A stretch of 64,000 nt of DNA from the NCBI RefSeq assembly GCF_003345525.1, contig NZ_QQNH01000001.1:1-64000 (forward strand), given 5' to 3'. The notes under the pieces are model-generated. The model saw only the letters and a program-made list of their open reading frames with translations, did no database searches and was not told where the DNA came from. Positions 1-8,426 of the stretch are shown here, one piece after another; position 1 is the stretch's first letter, and each line of letters opens with the position of its first letter. This DNA comes from Pelagibacterium lacus (GTDB lineage: Bacteria > Pseudomonadota > Alphaproteobacteria > Rhizobiales > Devosiaceae). Both the position numbers and the translations under genes were made by a program.

Positions 1-155
1 ATGTACATCTCGATCGCCATCGCCTTGGTCTTGGCGCTGAAGCGGGGCTGGCTGTCGGTGCTGTAGCGGCCGCAGGTGAGGCAGCAATAGCGTTGATGGC
101 CGGCCTTGCGCCCGCGTTTGATCAGGTCCGTGCCGTGGCAACTGGGGCAATCCAT
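1..155 (-). CDS. IS1-like transposase zinc-ribbon N-terminus (partial, runs off left edge)
   Basis: The minus strand reads an ATG at 155 followed by an open frame to the window edge (51 codons visible). The peptide has a zinc-ribbon pattern: Cys3-x2-Cys6, then Cys24/Cys25 and Cys28, in a basic context. This is typical of the InsA-like N-terminus of IS1-type transposases, which binds the element's terminal repeats. A good ribosome site (AAGGAGGA) lies 5 to 6 bases upstream of the ATG. The DDE catalytic part would lie outside the window, so completeness cannot be judged. A non-transposase zinc-ribbon protein is possible but less likely. Confidence 0.6.
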   Translation of the reverse strand, partial: MDCPSCHGTDLIKRGRKAGHQRYCCLTCGRYSTDSQPRFSAKTKAMAIEMY

Positions 156-217
156 CGCGTTCCTCCTTGCGCAAATCACCCCTCCACAAGAATCCAAAAA
201 GAGGCCCGTGTAAACAA

Positions 218-362
218 TCCCCCCTTGCGGGGAGGGATCGAGGGTGGGGGTGCTGAGGTGGCGGCAAGGGATCGCGGGCGTAGGTGCTTATCGTGAGTCA
301 GCGCCCCCTCATCCGTCTCGCTTCGCGATCCACCTTCTCCCACCAGGGGAGAAGGGAGGCTC
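218..362. repeat. Intergenic palindromic repeat pair of rhizobial type
   Basis: Two GC-rich units lie in opposite orientation between the transposase fragment and the next gene. The first (about 218-251) has a short hairpin CCCC-TTGC-GGGG followed by a 'GGGATCGAGGGTGGGGG' signature. The second (about 303-358) has 'CCCCTCATCCG' and the hairpin CTTCTCCC-ACCA-GGGGAGAAG. Units of this style are scattered in intergenic DNA of many Hyphomicrobiales genomes, as recalled from general knowledge. Nothing in the stretch looks coding. Confidence 0.6.
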
Positions 363-376
363 GGGGGGGGGGGGGG
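363..376. repeat. Homopolymer tract of 14 G
   Basis: Fourteen consecutive G residues lie 3 bases beyond the stop codon of the FAH-family gene (poly-C on its coding strand). Such a tract is prone to length variation by slippage or to sequencing miscounts. It lies outside the reading frame, so it would affect at most the 3' UTR. Confidence 0.9.
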
Positions 377-379
377 CGT

Positions 380-1384
380 CTACGTGGCCAGTTGCACGAG
401 TTGGTCGATGGCGCCGAAGACGGAGCGGTTGTCGGCGTCGACGGCGTTGATGCGCACGCGGTCGCCGGGCTTGAGGAAGGGCGTCCGGGCCTTGCCGAGC
501 ACGGCCTTTTCGGCGGTGCGGGCCTCGGCGATGCAGCCGAAGCCGATGCCGTCATGCTTTAGGGGCAGGATATCGTCATGGGCGTTGGCGATGGTGCCCG
601 AGCCGACAATGGTGCCGGTGCCCAGCTCGCGGGTGCGGGTGGCGGCGACCAGGAGGTCGGCGAAATCGAACTTGACGTCGCGGCCGGCATTGGGCTGGCC
701 GTAAAGGCTTTCGTTGACGTGGATGCGGACCCGGAGGTTGAGGCGGTTATTGCCCCAGGCCTCGCCCAATTCGTCCGGGGTGACGAAGACGGGGGAAAAG
801 CTGGTGGCGGGCTTGGCGTGGAAAAAGCCGAAGCCGTTCTCGAGATCGTCGACGACCAGCCGGCGCAGGGAAACGTCGTTGCAGATTCCGACAAGGCGGA
901 TGGCGGCGCTGGCATCGACGCGGTTGACGCCCATGGGGACCGGGCCGGTCACCACCACGGCCTCGGCCTCGTAATCGAGGGCCAGGTCGTCGCTGGGGAT
1001 AACGATGGCGCCGGTGGGGGCGAGAAAGCTGTCCGACCCGCCCTGATAGAGCAGCGGGCGCTCATCCTGGAGCTGCGCGTCGATGGAGCCCTTGAGCGAG
1101 CGCACGCGGTCGAGATGGACGAGATAGCCCGAGCCGTCGATCCACTGATAGGCGCGGGGCAGCGGGGCCAGCGCCTCGCGCGCATCGAAGGTCATTCCGG
1201 AAATCTCGCCATTGTTGAGCTGGTCGCTGACCGCCCGCAGGATGGGGGCGCAACGCTCCCACTCGTCGAGGGCGCCCTGGAGATTGGGGGCGACCCGGCC
1301 CGCCGAGGCAAAGCGGGTGAGATCGCGCGAGACGACGACGAGATGTCCATCGGGGCGGCCATTGCGCAGCGTGGCGAGTTTCAT
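380..1384 (-). CDS. Fumarylacetoacetate hydrolase family protein
   Basis: This 334-residue protein matches the FAH superfamily, enzymes that cleave or decarboxylate beta-diketo acids using a divalent metal. Visible family signatures are the acidic metal-binding stretch DYEAE (about 137-141), the 'CNDVSLR' strand (168-174), the 'GFGFFHAKP' segment (184-192) and 'TIVGSGTIANA' near the C-terminus. The frame is open further upstream, but the start at MKLATL is chosen because homologues begin there. The substrate is not determined: no homogentisate or maleylacetoacetate isomerase gene is adjacent, so true fumarylacetoacetase (tyrosine catabolism) is possible but not shown. It appears monocistronic. 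Confidence 0.85.
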   Translation of the reverse strand: MKLATLRNGRPDGHLVVVSRDLTRFASAGRVAPNLQGALDEWERCAPILRAVSDQLNNGEISGMTFDAREALAPLPRAYQWIDGSGYLVHLDRVRSLKGSIDAQLQDERPLLYQGGSDSFLAPTGAIVIPSDDLALDYEAEAVVVTGPVPMGVNRVDASAAIRLVGICNDVSLRRLVVDDLENGFGFFHAKPATSFSPVFVTPDELGEAWGNNRLNLRVRIHVNESLYGQPNAGRDVKFDFADLLVAATRTRELGTGTIVGSGTIANAHDDILPLKHDGIGFGCIAEARTAEKAVLGKARTPFLKPGDRVRINAVDADNRSVFGAIDQLVQLAT

Positions 1385-1513
1385 GCGAACAAAAATACCG
1401 GAACGTGATTGATGCAAATGTTTAGGATGGCTCAAGCTATCGTACAGTTAGGGTCGAAACAATTGATTGCCTAGGCCCGGATCGGCGGGTCGTCGTCAGC
1501 GTTACGGGATATC

Positions 1514-2596
1514 ATGACCGGTTTTCATTCTCCCCTTGCGGCCTTTTTGCGCATCGTCACCGCCCTTGCGGCGGCAGCGGCGTTCATCGCCGCCGATCTC
1601 GCGGTGGCGCAGGCCCAGAGCCAGAGCTGCGCCCAGATCACGGCGATTTTGCGCGGCATCGAGCGCAACCAGGCCTTTGCCGGCCATAACGGCATCGTGG
1701 AGGAATTGCGCGCCCGCCAGCAACAGGTGATGCAGGGGGAGCGGCAATGGATCTCCGATGGCTGCCAGCAGATGTACAATGCCGGGCAGGCCATGACGCA
1801 GCAATGCCGGTCTCTGGCCCAGATCATCACGGTCGGCCGCACCCAGGTGCAGCAATTGCAGGCCATGGCGCAGGAGGGGCAGAGTCTTGCCCGCAACCAT
1901 CAGGCGATGATGGCCGACTATCAACGCAACGGATGCGATGCCGGCCAGCGGGGCAGCCTGCTCGACGGGATGTTCGGCGGCCAGGGGGGCTATGATTATA
2001 TGCCGCCCTATGACCCCTGGGCCAGCCAGCAGACGCGGCGGACCGTCTGCGTGCGGACCTGCGACGGGTTTTACTGGCCGATCAGCTTTTCCACCACCGA
2101 CAGCTATATCGCCCAGGACGCCATCCAGTGCCATGAGATGTGCCCCGGGACCGAGGTGGCGCTGTTCTCCTATCGCAATCCCGGGGAGGAGCCCGAGGAC
2201 ATGATCTCGCTTTCGGGCGCGCCCTATCGCTCCATGCCCTATGCGTTCCGGTTCCGCCAGGAGGTGGACATGAGCTGCTCGTGCAATACGCGCGAGCCGG
2301 CGGGAACGCTGACTTTGGCCGAGGCGGGCGGCGGGAGCCAGGCGGTGGTCGCCCTCGGCGATCTGAGCTTTCCGCTGCCGCAACCCGATCCGCGCGGGCC
2401 GGAGCTGACCGTGGCGGAAGCGATCCATATCCCCCTGCCCCGCCCGCGTCCGCGCGCCGACGGCACCGGGGCAGCGGTCGCCGCCCAGCCCGACCGCGAG
2501 GGGACGGAATTGCGCATCGTCGAGTTCGGCGACCGCGAGGTCAGGATAGTCGGTCCAGAGACGCCTTACGTCCCAGAAGGGGCAGAAGCGCCCTGA
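1514..2596 (+). CDS. DUF2865 domain-containing secreted protein
   Basis: This 360-residue protein has an N-terminal signal peptide (hydrophobic run to about residue 33, ending AVAQAQ). A Gln-rich, probably helical region follows (about 40-140). The DUF2865 core (about 173-255) shows the hallmark 'TVCVRTCDGFYWPISFST', several conserved cysteines and 'ALFSYRNPGEE'. The C-terminal third is rich in Pro and Arg. The family is largely confined to Hyphomicrobiales and has no known function; a periplasmic or cell-envelope location is inferred. Its 3' end overlaps the end of the convergent gltX by 56 bases. Confidence 0.85.
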   Translation: MTGFHSPLAAFLRIVTALAAAAAFIAADLAVAQAQSQSCAQITAILRGIERNQAFAGHNGIVEELRARQQQVMQGERQWISDGCQQMYNAGQAMTQQCRSLAQIITVGRTQVQQLQAMAQEGQSLARNHQAMMADYQRNGCDAGQRGSLLDGMFGGQGGYDYMPPYDPWASQQTRRTVCVRTCDGFYWPISFSTTDSYIAQDAIQCHEMCPGTEVALFSYRNPGEEPEDMISLSGAPYRSMPYAFRFRQEVDMSCSCNTREPAGTLTLAEAGGGSQAVVALGDLSFPLPQPDPRGPELTVAEAIHIPLPRPRPRADGTGAAVAAQPDREGTELRIVEFGDREVRIVGPETPYVPEGAEAP

Positions 2597-3872
2597 GCTC
2601 GGGGCCCTCGTCGCGGCCGGTGAGGGCGCGGCGCAGCGGCAGGAACAGGGCCTTGCCCTTGCGGCCGGTCGCCGCCTTGATGGCGCCGGTCCAGGCGCCC
2701 CAGGTGTCCCCGTCCCATGGCTCGGGGGGGAGCAGGTCGCGGGCCGTGGCGATGAAGTCGCGATCCTCATCGGCGATCAGCGGGGTGGCGGAGACGAAGA
2801 TCTCCTCGTAAAGCGGCAGGAATTGCGGGAAACGGGCGATGTTTTCACGCAGGGCGAGCCAGACGGGCTCGCTTATCCCCTCGCCTTTTGCGCCGAGCCG
2901 ATCCTGAACCGCGGCGAAATCCAGGGCGTGGACGATGCGAGCGTTGAGGCCGGCCAGCTCGGCGACATCGAAGCGGGCCGAGCCGTGGGAAATCATCGAG
3001 AAATCGAGCTTTTCGGCGATGTCGGCCAGGCTGGCATAGGGTTCGACCGGCAGGGAGGTGCCGGTGATGGCCGCCATGATGGCGACGGCCAGCGGCTCAT
3101 AGCCCTCGGCGCGCAACTGGGCCAGCGAGAGCGAGCCCAAACGCTTGGAAAAGCCCTGCCCTTCGGAATCGGTGAGGAGGTTATGATGGGCGAAAACAGG
3201 CACCGGGCCGCCCAGCGCCTCGAAGATCTCGATCTGGGTGCCGGTGTTGGAAACGTGGTCCTCGCCGCGGATCACATGGGTGATGCCCATCTCGATATCG
3301 TCGACCACCGAGGGCAGCGTATAGAGATAGGTGCCGTCCTCGCGGATGAGCACCGGGTCGGACATGGAGGCGGTGTTGACGGTCTGCTCGCCCTTGATGA
3401 GGTCGAGGAATTTGACCGGGCGGCCATCGAGCCGGAAGCGCCAATGGGGCTTGCGGCCCTCCGCTTCGAGCCGCGCCTTGTCCTCTTGGGTGAGCGAAAG
3501 CGCGGCGCGGTCATAGACCGGCGGCTTGCCCAGCGCGCGGGCGCGCTTGCGCTTGCGGTCGAGTTCGTCGGCGGTCTCATAGGCCGGATAGAGCCGTCCC
3601 ATGGCGATCAGCCTGTCGCGGGCGGCGTCATAGGAGGCGAAACGGTCGGACTGGCGCGCCTTGCGGTCGGGGACGATGCCGAGCCAGGCGAGGTCGGTCT
3701 CGATCCCTTGCGCGAACTCCTCCGTCGAGCGGGCGGTGTCGGTGTCGTCGAGCCGCAGCACGAACTGGCCGCCCTGGCGCTGAGCGAACAGCCAGTTGAG
3801 GACGGCGGGGCGGGCATTGCCCAGATGCAGCCGGCCGGTGGGAGATGGGGCGTAGCGCACGATTACAGTCAT
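2541..3872 (-). CDS. gltX: Glutamate--tRNA ligase (GluRS)
   Basis: This 443-residue class I aminoacyl-tRNA synthetase charges tRNA-Glu (or a misacylation target) with glutamate. The ATP-binding HIGH motif appears as HLGN (residues 16-19) within 'APSPTGRLHLGNAR', and the KMSKS equivalent is KRLGS (243-247). The Rossmann-fold segment 'VIRGEDHVSNT' (200-210) is intact. A KRLGS-type signature and short length recall the second GluRS paralogue that many alphaproteobacteria carry, so this may be gltX2 rather than the main enzyme. It is translationally coupled to nadE: the nadE stop and gltX start share a base (TGATG at 3874-3870). Confidence 0.92.
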   Translation of the reverse strand: MTVIVRYAPSPTGRLHLGNARPAVLNWLFAQRQGGQFVLRLDDTDTARSTEEFAQGIETDLAWLGIVPDRKARQSDRFASYDAARDRLIAMGRLYPAYETADELDRKRKRARALGKPPVYDRAALSLTQEDKARLEAEGRKPHWRFRLDGRPVKFLDLIKGEQTVNTASMSDPVLIREDGTYLYTLPSVVDDIEMGITHVIRGEDHVSNTGTQIEIFEALGGPVPVFAHHNLLTDSEGQGFSKRLGSLSLAQLRAEGYEPLAVAIMAAITGTSLPVEPYASLADIAEKLDFSMISHGSARFDVAELAGLNARIVHALDFAAVQDRLGAKGEGISEPVWLALRENIARFPQFLPLYEEIFVSATPLIADEDRDFIATARDLLPPEPWDGDTWGAWTGAIKAATGRKGKALFLPLRRALTGRDEGPELRALLPLLGRKASLDRLS

Positions 3873-5539
3873 CAGCGGAGGCTCCCATCGCGATAGCCGG
3901 AGGTGATCGGATATTTGCGGCCCATGCCGAAGGCTTTTGGGGTCAGCTTGGGACCGGGCGCCGACTGGCGGCGCTTGAACTCGGCAATGGCGATCAGGCG
4001 CTCGACGCGGGCGACGAGATCGGCATCGAACCCCCTGGCCACGGTTTCGGCGAGCGAGAGGTCGTCCTCGACCAGCGCCTCGATGAGGGCGTCGAGCACC
4101 GGATAGGGCGGCAGGGAATCCTGGTCGGTCTGGTCGGGGCGCAGCTCGGCGCTGGGGGCCTTGGAGATGATGGCGGGCGGGATCACCACCCCGGAAGGTC
4201 CCCGCGCGCCGGCGGGCTGGTGGGCATTGCGCCAGGCGGCCAGTTCATAGACCTGGGTCTTGAGCATGTCCTTGATCGGGTTGTAGCCGCCGTTCATGTC
4301 GCCATAAAGGGTGGAATAGCCCACGGCGATTTCCGACTTATTGCCGGTGGTGAGCAGCAGCGCGCCGAACTTGTTGGAGATGGCCATGAGGATGGCGCCG
4401 CGCATGCGCGATTGCAGGTTCTCCTCGGTGAGGTCGGGAGCGGCGCCGGCAAAGACCGGGGCCAGCGCCGCGTTGGCCGCATCGACCGGGCCGCCGATGG
4501 GGACGATATCGTAGCGCACCCCAAGGGCCCTCGCGCAGGCCTCGGCATCGGCGAGGCTGGCGGGCGTGGTGTAGCGATAGGGCAGCATGATGCAATGGAC
4601 GTTCTCCGCGCCCAGCGCATCGACCGCGATGGCCGCGACCACGGCGGAATCGATGCCGCCCGAGAGCCCGAGCAGCACCGAGCGGAAGCCGTTCTTTTCC
4701 ACGTAATCGCAGAGGCCCAGCATGGCGGCGCGCCACGGCGCCTCGCGGACCGGGGCGAGATCGTGGACCTCCCCCGCGACGCACTGCCAGGCTCCGTCGC
4801 GCTTCTGCCAGTCGGAGAGAACGAGATCGGTGACGAAGCTCTTGCCCTGGAAGGCGAGAGCGCCATCGGCATCGATGCCGAAGCTCGCGCCGTCATAGAC
4901 CAACTCGTCCTGCCCGCCGACCTGGTTGGAATAAAGCAGCGGCAGCCCGGTTTCGGCCACGCGCCGGCGCACCAGATCGATGCGCATATGCTGCTTGTTG
5001 CGCCAATAGGGCGAGCCATTGGGGCAGAGGAGGATTTCGGCGCCGTGCCGGGCGAGATTGCGGCAGATGGCCTCGTGCCAGATGTCTTCGCAGACCGGCA
5101 CGCCGACCGGAATGCCCTTGACGATCATCGGCTCGGGAAGCGTTCCAGCGGTGAAATAGCGCTTTTCGGTGAAAACGTCGTCATTGGGCAGTTCGACCTT
5201 GTTGCGGCGGTCGATGATCGCCCCGTCCTCGGCGAGGATAACGCTGTTGTAGAGCTGCCCGTCGGCGCTCCACAGGGTGGGGAGCAGCAGGGAGACGTTC
5301 AGCCCCTTCGTCTCGCGCGCCAGGGTCTTGGCCGCCTCCATGGCCTCGGTGACGAAGCGGGGCCTGAGCAGCAGGTCCTCGGGGAAATAGCCGGTGAGAT
5401 AGAGCTCGGTGAACAGGAGCACATCGGCGCCCGCCGCCTCGGCCTCGGCCACGACGCGCCGCGCCGCCGCAAGATTTTCGCCGATGGCGCCGACCTTGGG
5501 ATTGAGCTGGGCAAGAGCGATGCGGAGGATGTCGGTCAC
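3872..5539 (-). CDS. nadE: Glutamine-dependent NAD+ synthetase
   Basis: The 555-residue two-domain enzyme makes NAD+ from deamido-NAD+, ATP and glutamine (EC 6.3.5.1) in the cytosol. The N-terminal nitrilase-type glutaminase domain has the Glu-Lys-Cys triad at about E45, K114 and C150 ('GVPVCEDIW'). The C-terminal ATP-pyrophosphatase domain has the P-loop SGGIDS (293-298) and 'TTGNKSEIAVGY'. Length and domain order are normal. It is the first gene of a pair with gltX, joined by a TGATG overlap. Confidence 0.95.
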   Translation of the reverse strand: MTDILRIALAQLNPKVGAIGENLAAARRVVAEAEAAGADVLLFTELYLTGYFPEDLLLRPRFVTEAMEAAKTLARETKGLNVSLLLPTLWSADGQLYNSVILAEDGAIIDRRNKVELPNDDVFTEKRYFTAGTLPEPMIVKGIPVGVPVCEDIWHEAICRNLARHGAEILLCPNGSPYWRNKQHMRIDLVRRRVAETGLPLLYSNQVGGQDELVYDGASFGIDADGALAFQGKSFVTDLVLSDWQKRDGAWQCVAGEVHDLAPVREAPWRAAMLGLCDYVEKNGFRSVLLGLSGGIDSAVVAAIAVDALGAENVHCIMLPYRYTTPASLADAEACARALGVRYDIVPIGGPVDAANAALAPVFAGAAPDLTEENLQSRMRGAILMAISNKFGALLLTTGNKSEIAVGYSTLYGDMNGGYNPIKDMLKTQVYELAAWRNAHQPAGARGPSGVVIPPAIISKAPSAELRPDQTDQDSLPPYPVLDALIEALVEDDLSLAETVARGFDADLVARVERLIAIAEFKRRQSAPGPKLTPKAFGMGRKYPITSGYRDGSLR

Positions 5540-5608
5540 GAGTCGGGTCCGGCGTCGAGGGAGGCGCGGCCAGATTTATAGTGGCGGACACGCAAGAGCA
5601 AGGCGGCC

Positions 5609-5640
5609 AAAAAGCAAAGCCGGGCTGGTGGCCCGGCTTT
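5609..5640 (-). terminator. Rho-independent terminator of the outer-membrane barrel gene
   Basis: A perfect 10-bp stem (AAAGCCGGGC / GCCCGGCTTT, 5616-5640) with a 5-base loop is followed on the minus strand by GCTTTTT. It lies 22 bases after the stop of the minus-strand porin-like gene. Confidence 0.85.
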
Positions 5641-5662
5641 TGCGATGAGGAAACCGATACGG

Positions 5663-6703
5663 TCAGAAGCGCCCGGTCAGTTCGATGACCGGTCCCCAGC
5701 GGAACATGTCGAAATTGGTGAGCTGGCGCTCGTAATACTGGGTTGCGGAGGTGGGGCCGGTCTCGTAGGTGCCGTCTCCGTCCATATCCATGGCGTCGGC
5801 GATGGTGGTGACCGAGTAATTGGCCATGACCGGGCCGGTGAGATAATAGCCGCGCGCGCCGAAGCGGACCGAGAGATTTTCCGTCGGATTGAAACCGGCC
5901 ATCAGTTCGGCCGCACCACCATAAAGGTGGCCTTCAACCGAAGTGGCGGAAGACTTTCCAACCAGAACGCCGCCTACGTAGCTTTCGGCAAAGGAGTGCG
6001 CGCCCAGCGTGCCGCTCAGATTGGCATAGGGGATGGCGGCGACTTCAGCCGAAATATCGAACATCGGACCGAGTTCCGCCCGGCCGGTCAATCCCAGACG
6101 CAGGGCGTGGACTTCCAGCAGATTGGGGCTGTTGTCGCGTCCAATGGTATAGAGCGGGCTGCCGGACGACCAGTTCAGGCTGTCAGGCACCAGAAAGACG
6201 CCCCGGTCGGTGTCCGGGGATTCATTGAGATATTGATAGCCGATGAAGCCGCCGGCGGAAAAGCCGCTGGACCGCAGCGGCGTATAGCCGAAATCCGCGC
6301 CGAGGCTGGCCACCCTGCCGCCCCTGATCGGGCCGCTGCCGAAGGGATCGTCGTAGCTTCCGTCAATATAGGCGGCGTAGCCGATGGCGCCCTTGAGATA
6401 GGTGCTGGTGGAATGGTCGTCGATCCGGCCGGCCAGTTCGATGATGTGGCTGGTGTCGTTGCTCGAATAGGTTCCGCCCCCGGTCAGCGGACTGCCGGAC
6501 AAGGTCGCCGACTGACGGCCGATGCCGTAGACGTAACGCAGCCCGATCTCGAAATCGAGGCTGTCTTCCAGCGGTGCCATGTTCACCGGATAGGCGGGGC
6601 GGAACACAGGCGGCTGGGAGGTGCCCCAATCGGCGGCCAGGACGGGAGCCGTGCCGGCAGCAGCCAGCGCAATTGCTGCGAGTGCAGTGACAGTGCGGGA
6701 CAT
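5663..6703 (-). CDS. Outer-membrane beta-barrel protein, function unknown
   Basis: The 346-residue product has a clear signal peptide (MSRTVTAL... to VLAA, about residue 24). Alternating hydrophobic/polar strands rich in Gly, Tyr and aromatic residues follow, and it ends in Phe (LTGRF). Both are marks of a Bam-assembled barrel. No porin family was recognised; it may be a small adhesin- or OmpW-like barrel. It is monocistronic, with its own terminator downstream (5609-5640) and an AT-richer promoter region upstream (6704-6786). A role in envelope stability is only a guess. Confidence 0.6.
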   Translation of the reverse strand: MSRTVTALAAIALAAAGTAPVLAADWGTSQPPVFRPAYPVNMAPLEDSLDFEIGLRYVYGIGRQSATLSGSPLTGGGTYSSNDTSHIIELAGRIDDHSTSTYLKGAIGYAAYIDGSYDDPFGSGPIRGGRVASLGADFGYTPLRSSGFSAGGFIGYQYLNESPDTDRGVFLVPDSLNWSSGSPLYTIGRDNSPNLLEVHALRLGLTGRAELGPMFDISAEVAAIPYANLSGTLGAHSFAESYVGGVLVGKSSATSVEGHLYGGAAELMAGFNPTENLSVRFGARGYYLTGPVMANYSVTTIADAMDMDGDGTYETGPTSATQYYERQLTNFDMFRWGPVIELTGRF

Positions 6704-6786
6704 CGGGGGCCTCCGAACGCGACCAAACAGTCTTTCGGGGCCAGTTATGCGGCGGTTAGGGTTAATGTTGGCTAAATGGTGGCATA

Positions 6787-6822
6787 GAAAAAGGCGCCAT
6801 CGGGAAAGATGGCGCCTTTTCG
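6787..6822 (-). terminator. Rho-independent terminator of the DAHP synthase gene
   Basis: A stem AAAGGCGCCATC / GATGGCGCCTTT with a short A/G loop is followed on the minus strand by a T-rich run (TTTTTCT). It sits 22 bases beyond the stop of the class II DAHP synthase gene. Confidence 0.85.
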
Positions 6823-6843
6823 GCCGTCACAGGGAAGGAACGG

Positions 6844-8220
6844 TCAGTAGCCGACCGCCTTCGGCGCCTCGGTGGTGCGCTGGCCGCGCATTTCCTCGGC
6901 GATGAGGAAGGCCAGTTCCAGCGCCTGGCTGGCATTGAGCCGGGGATCGCAATGGGTGTGGTAGCGGTCCGACAGGCTTTCGTCGGTCACCGCCGAAACG
7001 CCACCGGTGCATTCGGTGACATCCTCGCCGGTCATCTCCACATGCACGCCGCCGGCGATGGTGCCCATGCTGCGGTGGATCTCGAAGAACGACTTGGCTT
7101 CCGACAGGATGCGGTCGAAGGGCCGGGTCTTGAAGCCGGTCGAGGCCTTGACGACATTGCCGTGCATGGGATCGCAGCACCAGACCACGGTGCGGCCCTC
7201 GGCCTTCACCGTCTCGATGAGGCGCGGCAGATGCTCCTCGACCTTGTCGGAGCCGAAGCGGGCGATCAGCGTCAGCCGCCCGGGCTCATCGGCCGGGTTG
7301 AGGACCTCCATCAGGCGCTTGAGGTCGTCGCTCGTCAAGGACGGCCCGCACTTGACCCCGATGGGGTTCTTGATGCCGCGGAAATATTCCACATGGGCGT
7401 GGTCGGGATTGCGGGTGCGATCGCCGATCCAGATCATGTGGCCCGAGGTTGCGTACCAGTCATTGGTGATCGAGTCGCGCCGGGTCATCGCCTGCTCATA
7501 GCCGAGCAGCAGCGCCTCGTGCGAGGTGAAGAACTTGGTCTCGCGCAGCACGGGGGTGTTGTCCGGGTTGAGCCCGAGGGCGCCCAGGAAGGCGATGGCG
7601 TCGTCGATCTTGCGCGCCACTTCCTCGTAGCGCGGATACCAGTTGGACTGCTTCATGAAGCTGGTCGTCCACTCATGGACGCGGGCCAGGTTGGCGAAGC
7701 CGCCCATGGAGAAGGCGCGCAGCAGATTGAGCGTCGCCGCCGACTGGCGGTAGGCCTCGAGCTGGCGGCTGGGATCGGGCATCCGCGCTTCCTCGGTGAA
7801 ATCGATGCCGTTGATGATGTCGCCGCGATAGGAGGGCAGTTCCACGCCGCCGATGGTTTCGGTATCGGCCGAGCGGGGCTTGGCGAACTGGCCGGCGATG
7901 CGGCCGACCTTCACCACGGGCTTGGTCGCGCCATGGGTCAGCACCACCGCCATCTGCAGGAAGACGCGGAAGAAATCGCGGATATGGTCGGCGTGATGCT
8001 CGGCAAAGCTCTCGGCGCAATCGCCACCCTGAAGCAGGAAGGCATTGCCCTTGGCGACCTCGGCCAGATTGGCCTTGAGGTCGCGGGCCTCGCCGGCAAA
8101 AACCAAGGGGGGAAACGAAGCGAGCCGGGCCTCGACCGCCTCAAGCTCGGACTGGCTCGGATAGGTCGGGACCTGCAGGATCGGTTTCGTCCTCCAACTG
8201 TCAGGTGTCCACGTGCTCAT
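6844..8220 (-). CDS. aroG: Class II 3-deoxy-7-phosphoheptulonate synthase
   Basis: This enzyme condenses phosphoenolpyruvate with erythrose 4-phosphate, the first step of the shikimate pathway (EC 2.5.1.54). The 458-residue sequence is of the plant/actinobacterial class II type. It shows '[12 protein letters not shown]' with the metal-ligand Cys, 'GVKCGPSL', 'WCCDPMHGN', '[15 protein letters not shown]' and '[14 protein letters not shown]'. The start MSTWTPDSW is preferred over an upstream in-frame ATG because homologues begin there and a GAGA ribosome site precedes it. It is monocistronic, with a strong terminator downstream. The symbol may be aroF or aroG depending on nomenclature. Confidence 0.93.
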   Translation of the reverse strand: MSTWTPDSWRTKPILQVPTYPSQSELEAVEARLASFPPLVFAGEARDLKANLAEVAKGNAFLLQGGDCAESFAEHHADHIRDFFRVFLQMAVVLTHGATKPVVKVGRIAGQFAKPRSADTETIGGVELPSYRGDIINGIDFTEEARMPDPSRQLEAYRQSAATLNLLRAFSMGGFANLARVHEWTTSFMKQSNWYPRYEEVARKIDDAIAFLGALGLNPDNTPVLRETKFFTSHEALLLGYEQAMTRRDSITNDWYATSGHMIWIGDRTRNPDHAHVEYFRGIKNPIGVKCGPSLTSDDLKRLMEVLNPADEPGRLTLIARFGSDKVEEHLPRLIETVKAEGRTVVWCCDPMHGNVVKASTGFKTRPFDRILSEAKSFFEIHRSMGTIAGGVHVEMTGEDVTECTGGVSAVTDESLSDRYHTHCDPRLNASQALELAFLIAEEMRGQRTTEAPKAVGY

Positions 8221-8426
8221 CGTTTCTCTCACTTCAAATAGAGGTATGCCCGCCCCGGCGGGGCCGGTCGGGTCAAGGGGGCATAGCAAGCGGGAGACCG
8301 CCTGCCAAGTAGCCTATAGTATTGTGATCGGCCCGGGGCGCATGTCCGTTTTGTCGTGCCTGTGTCACAAGCGGCGCCATAGGGTGCGAAAAATGACTGA
8401 TTTGCGCGGGACGGCAGGAGATGGGG

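Noticed and set aside
298-1408. Plus-strand open frames opposite the FAH-family gene (for example 578-1408)
   Set aside because: High GC keeps antisense frames open. They lack recognisable domains, and the minus-strand frame has clear family motifs.
3845-5581. A 578-codon plus-strand frame opposite nadE
   Set aside because: It is an antisense shadow of a well-identified gene, without motifs.
6952-8241. A long plus-strand frame opposite the DAHP synthase gene
   Set aside because: Shadow frame; the minus strand carries all catalytic motifs.
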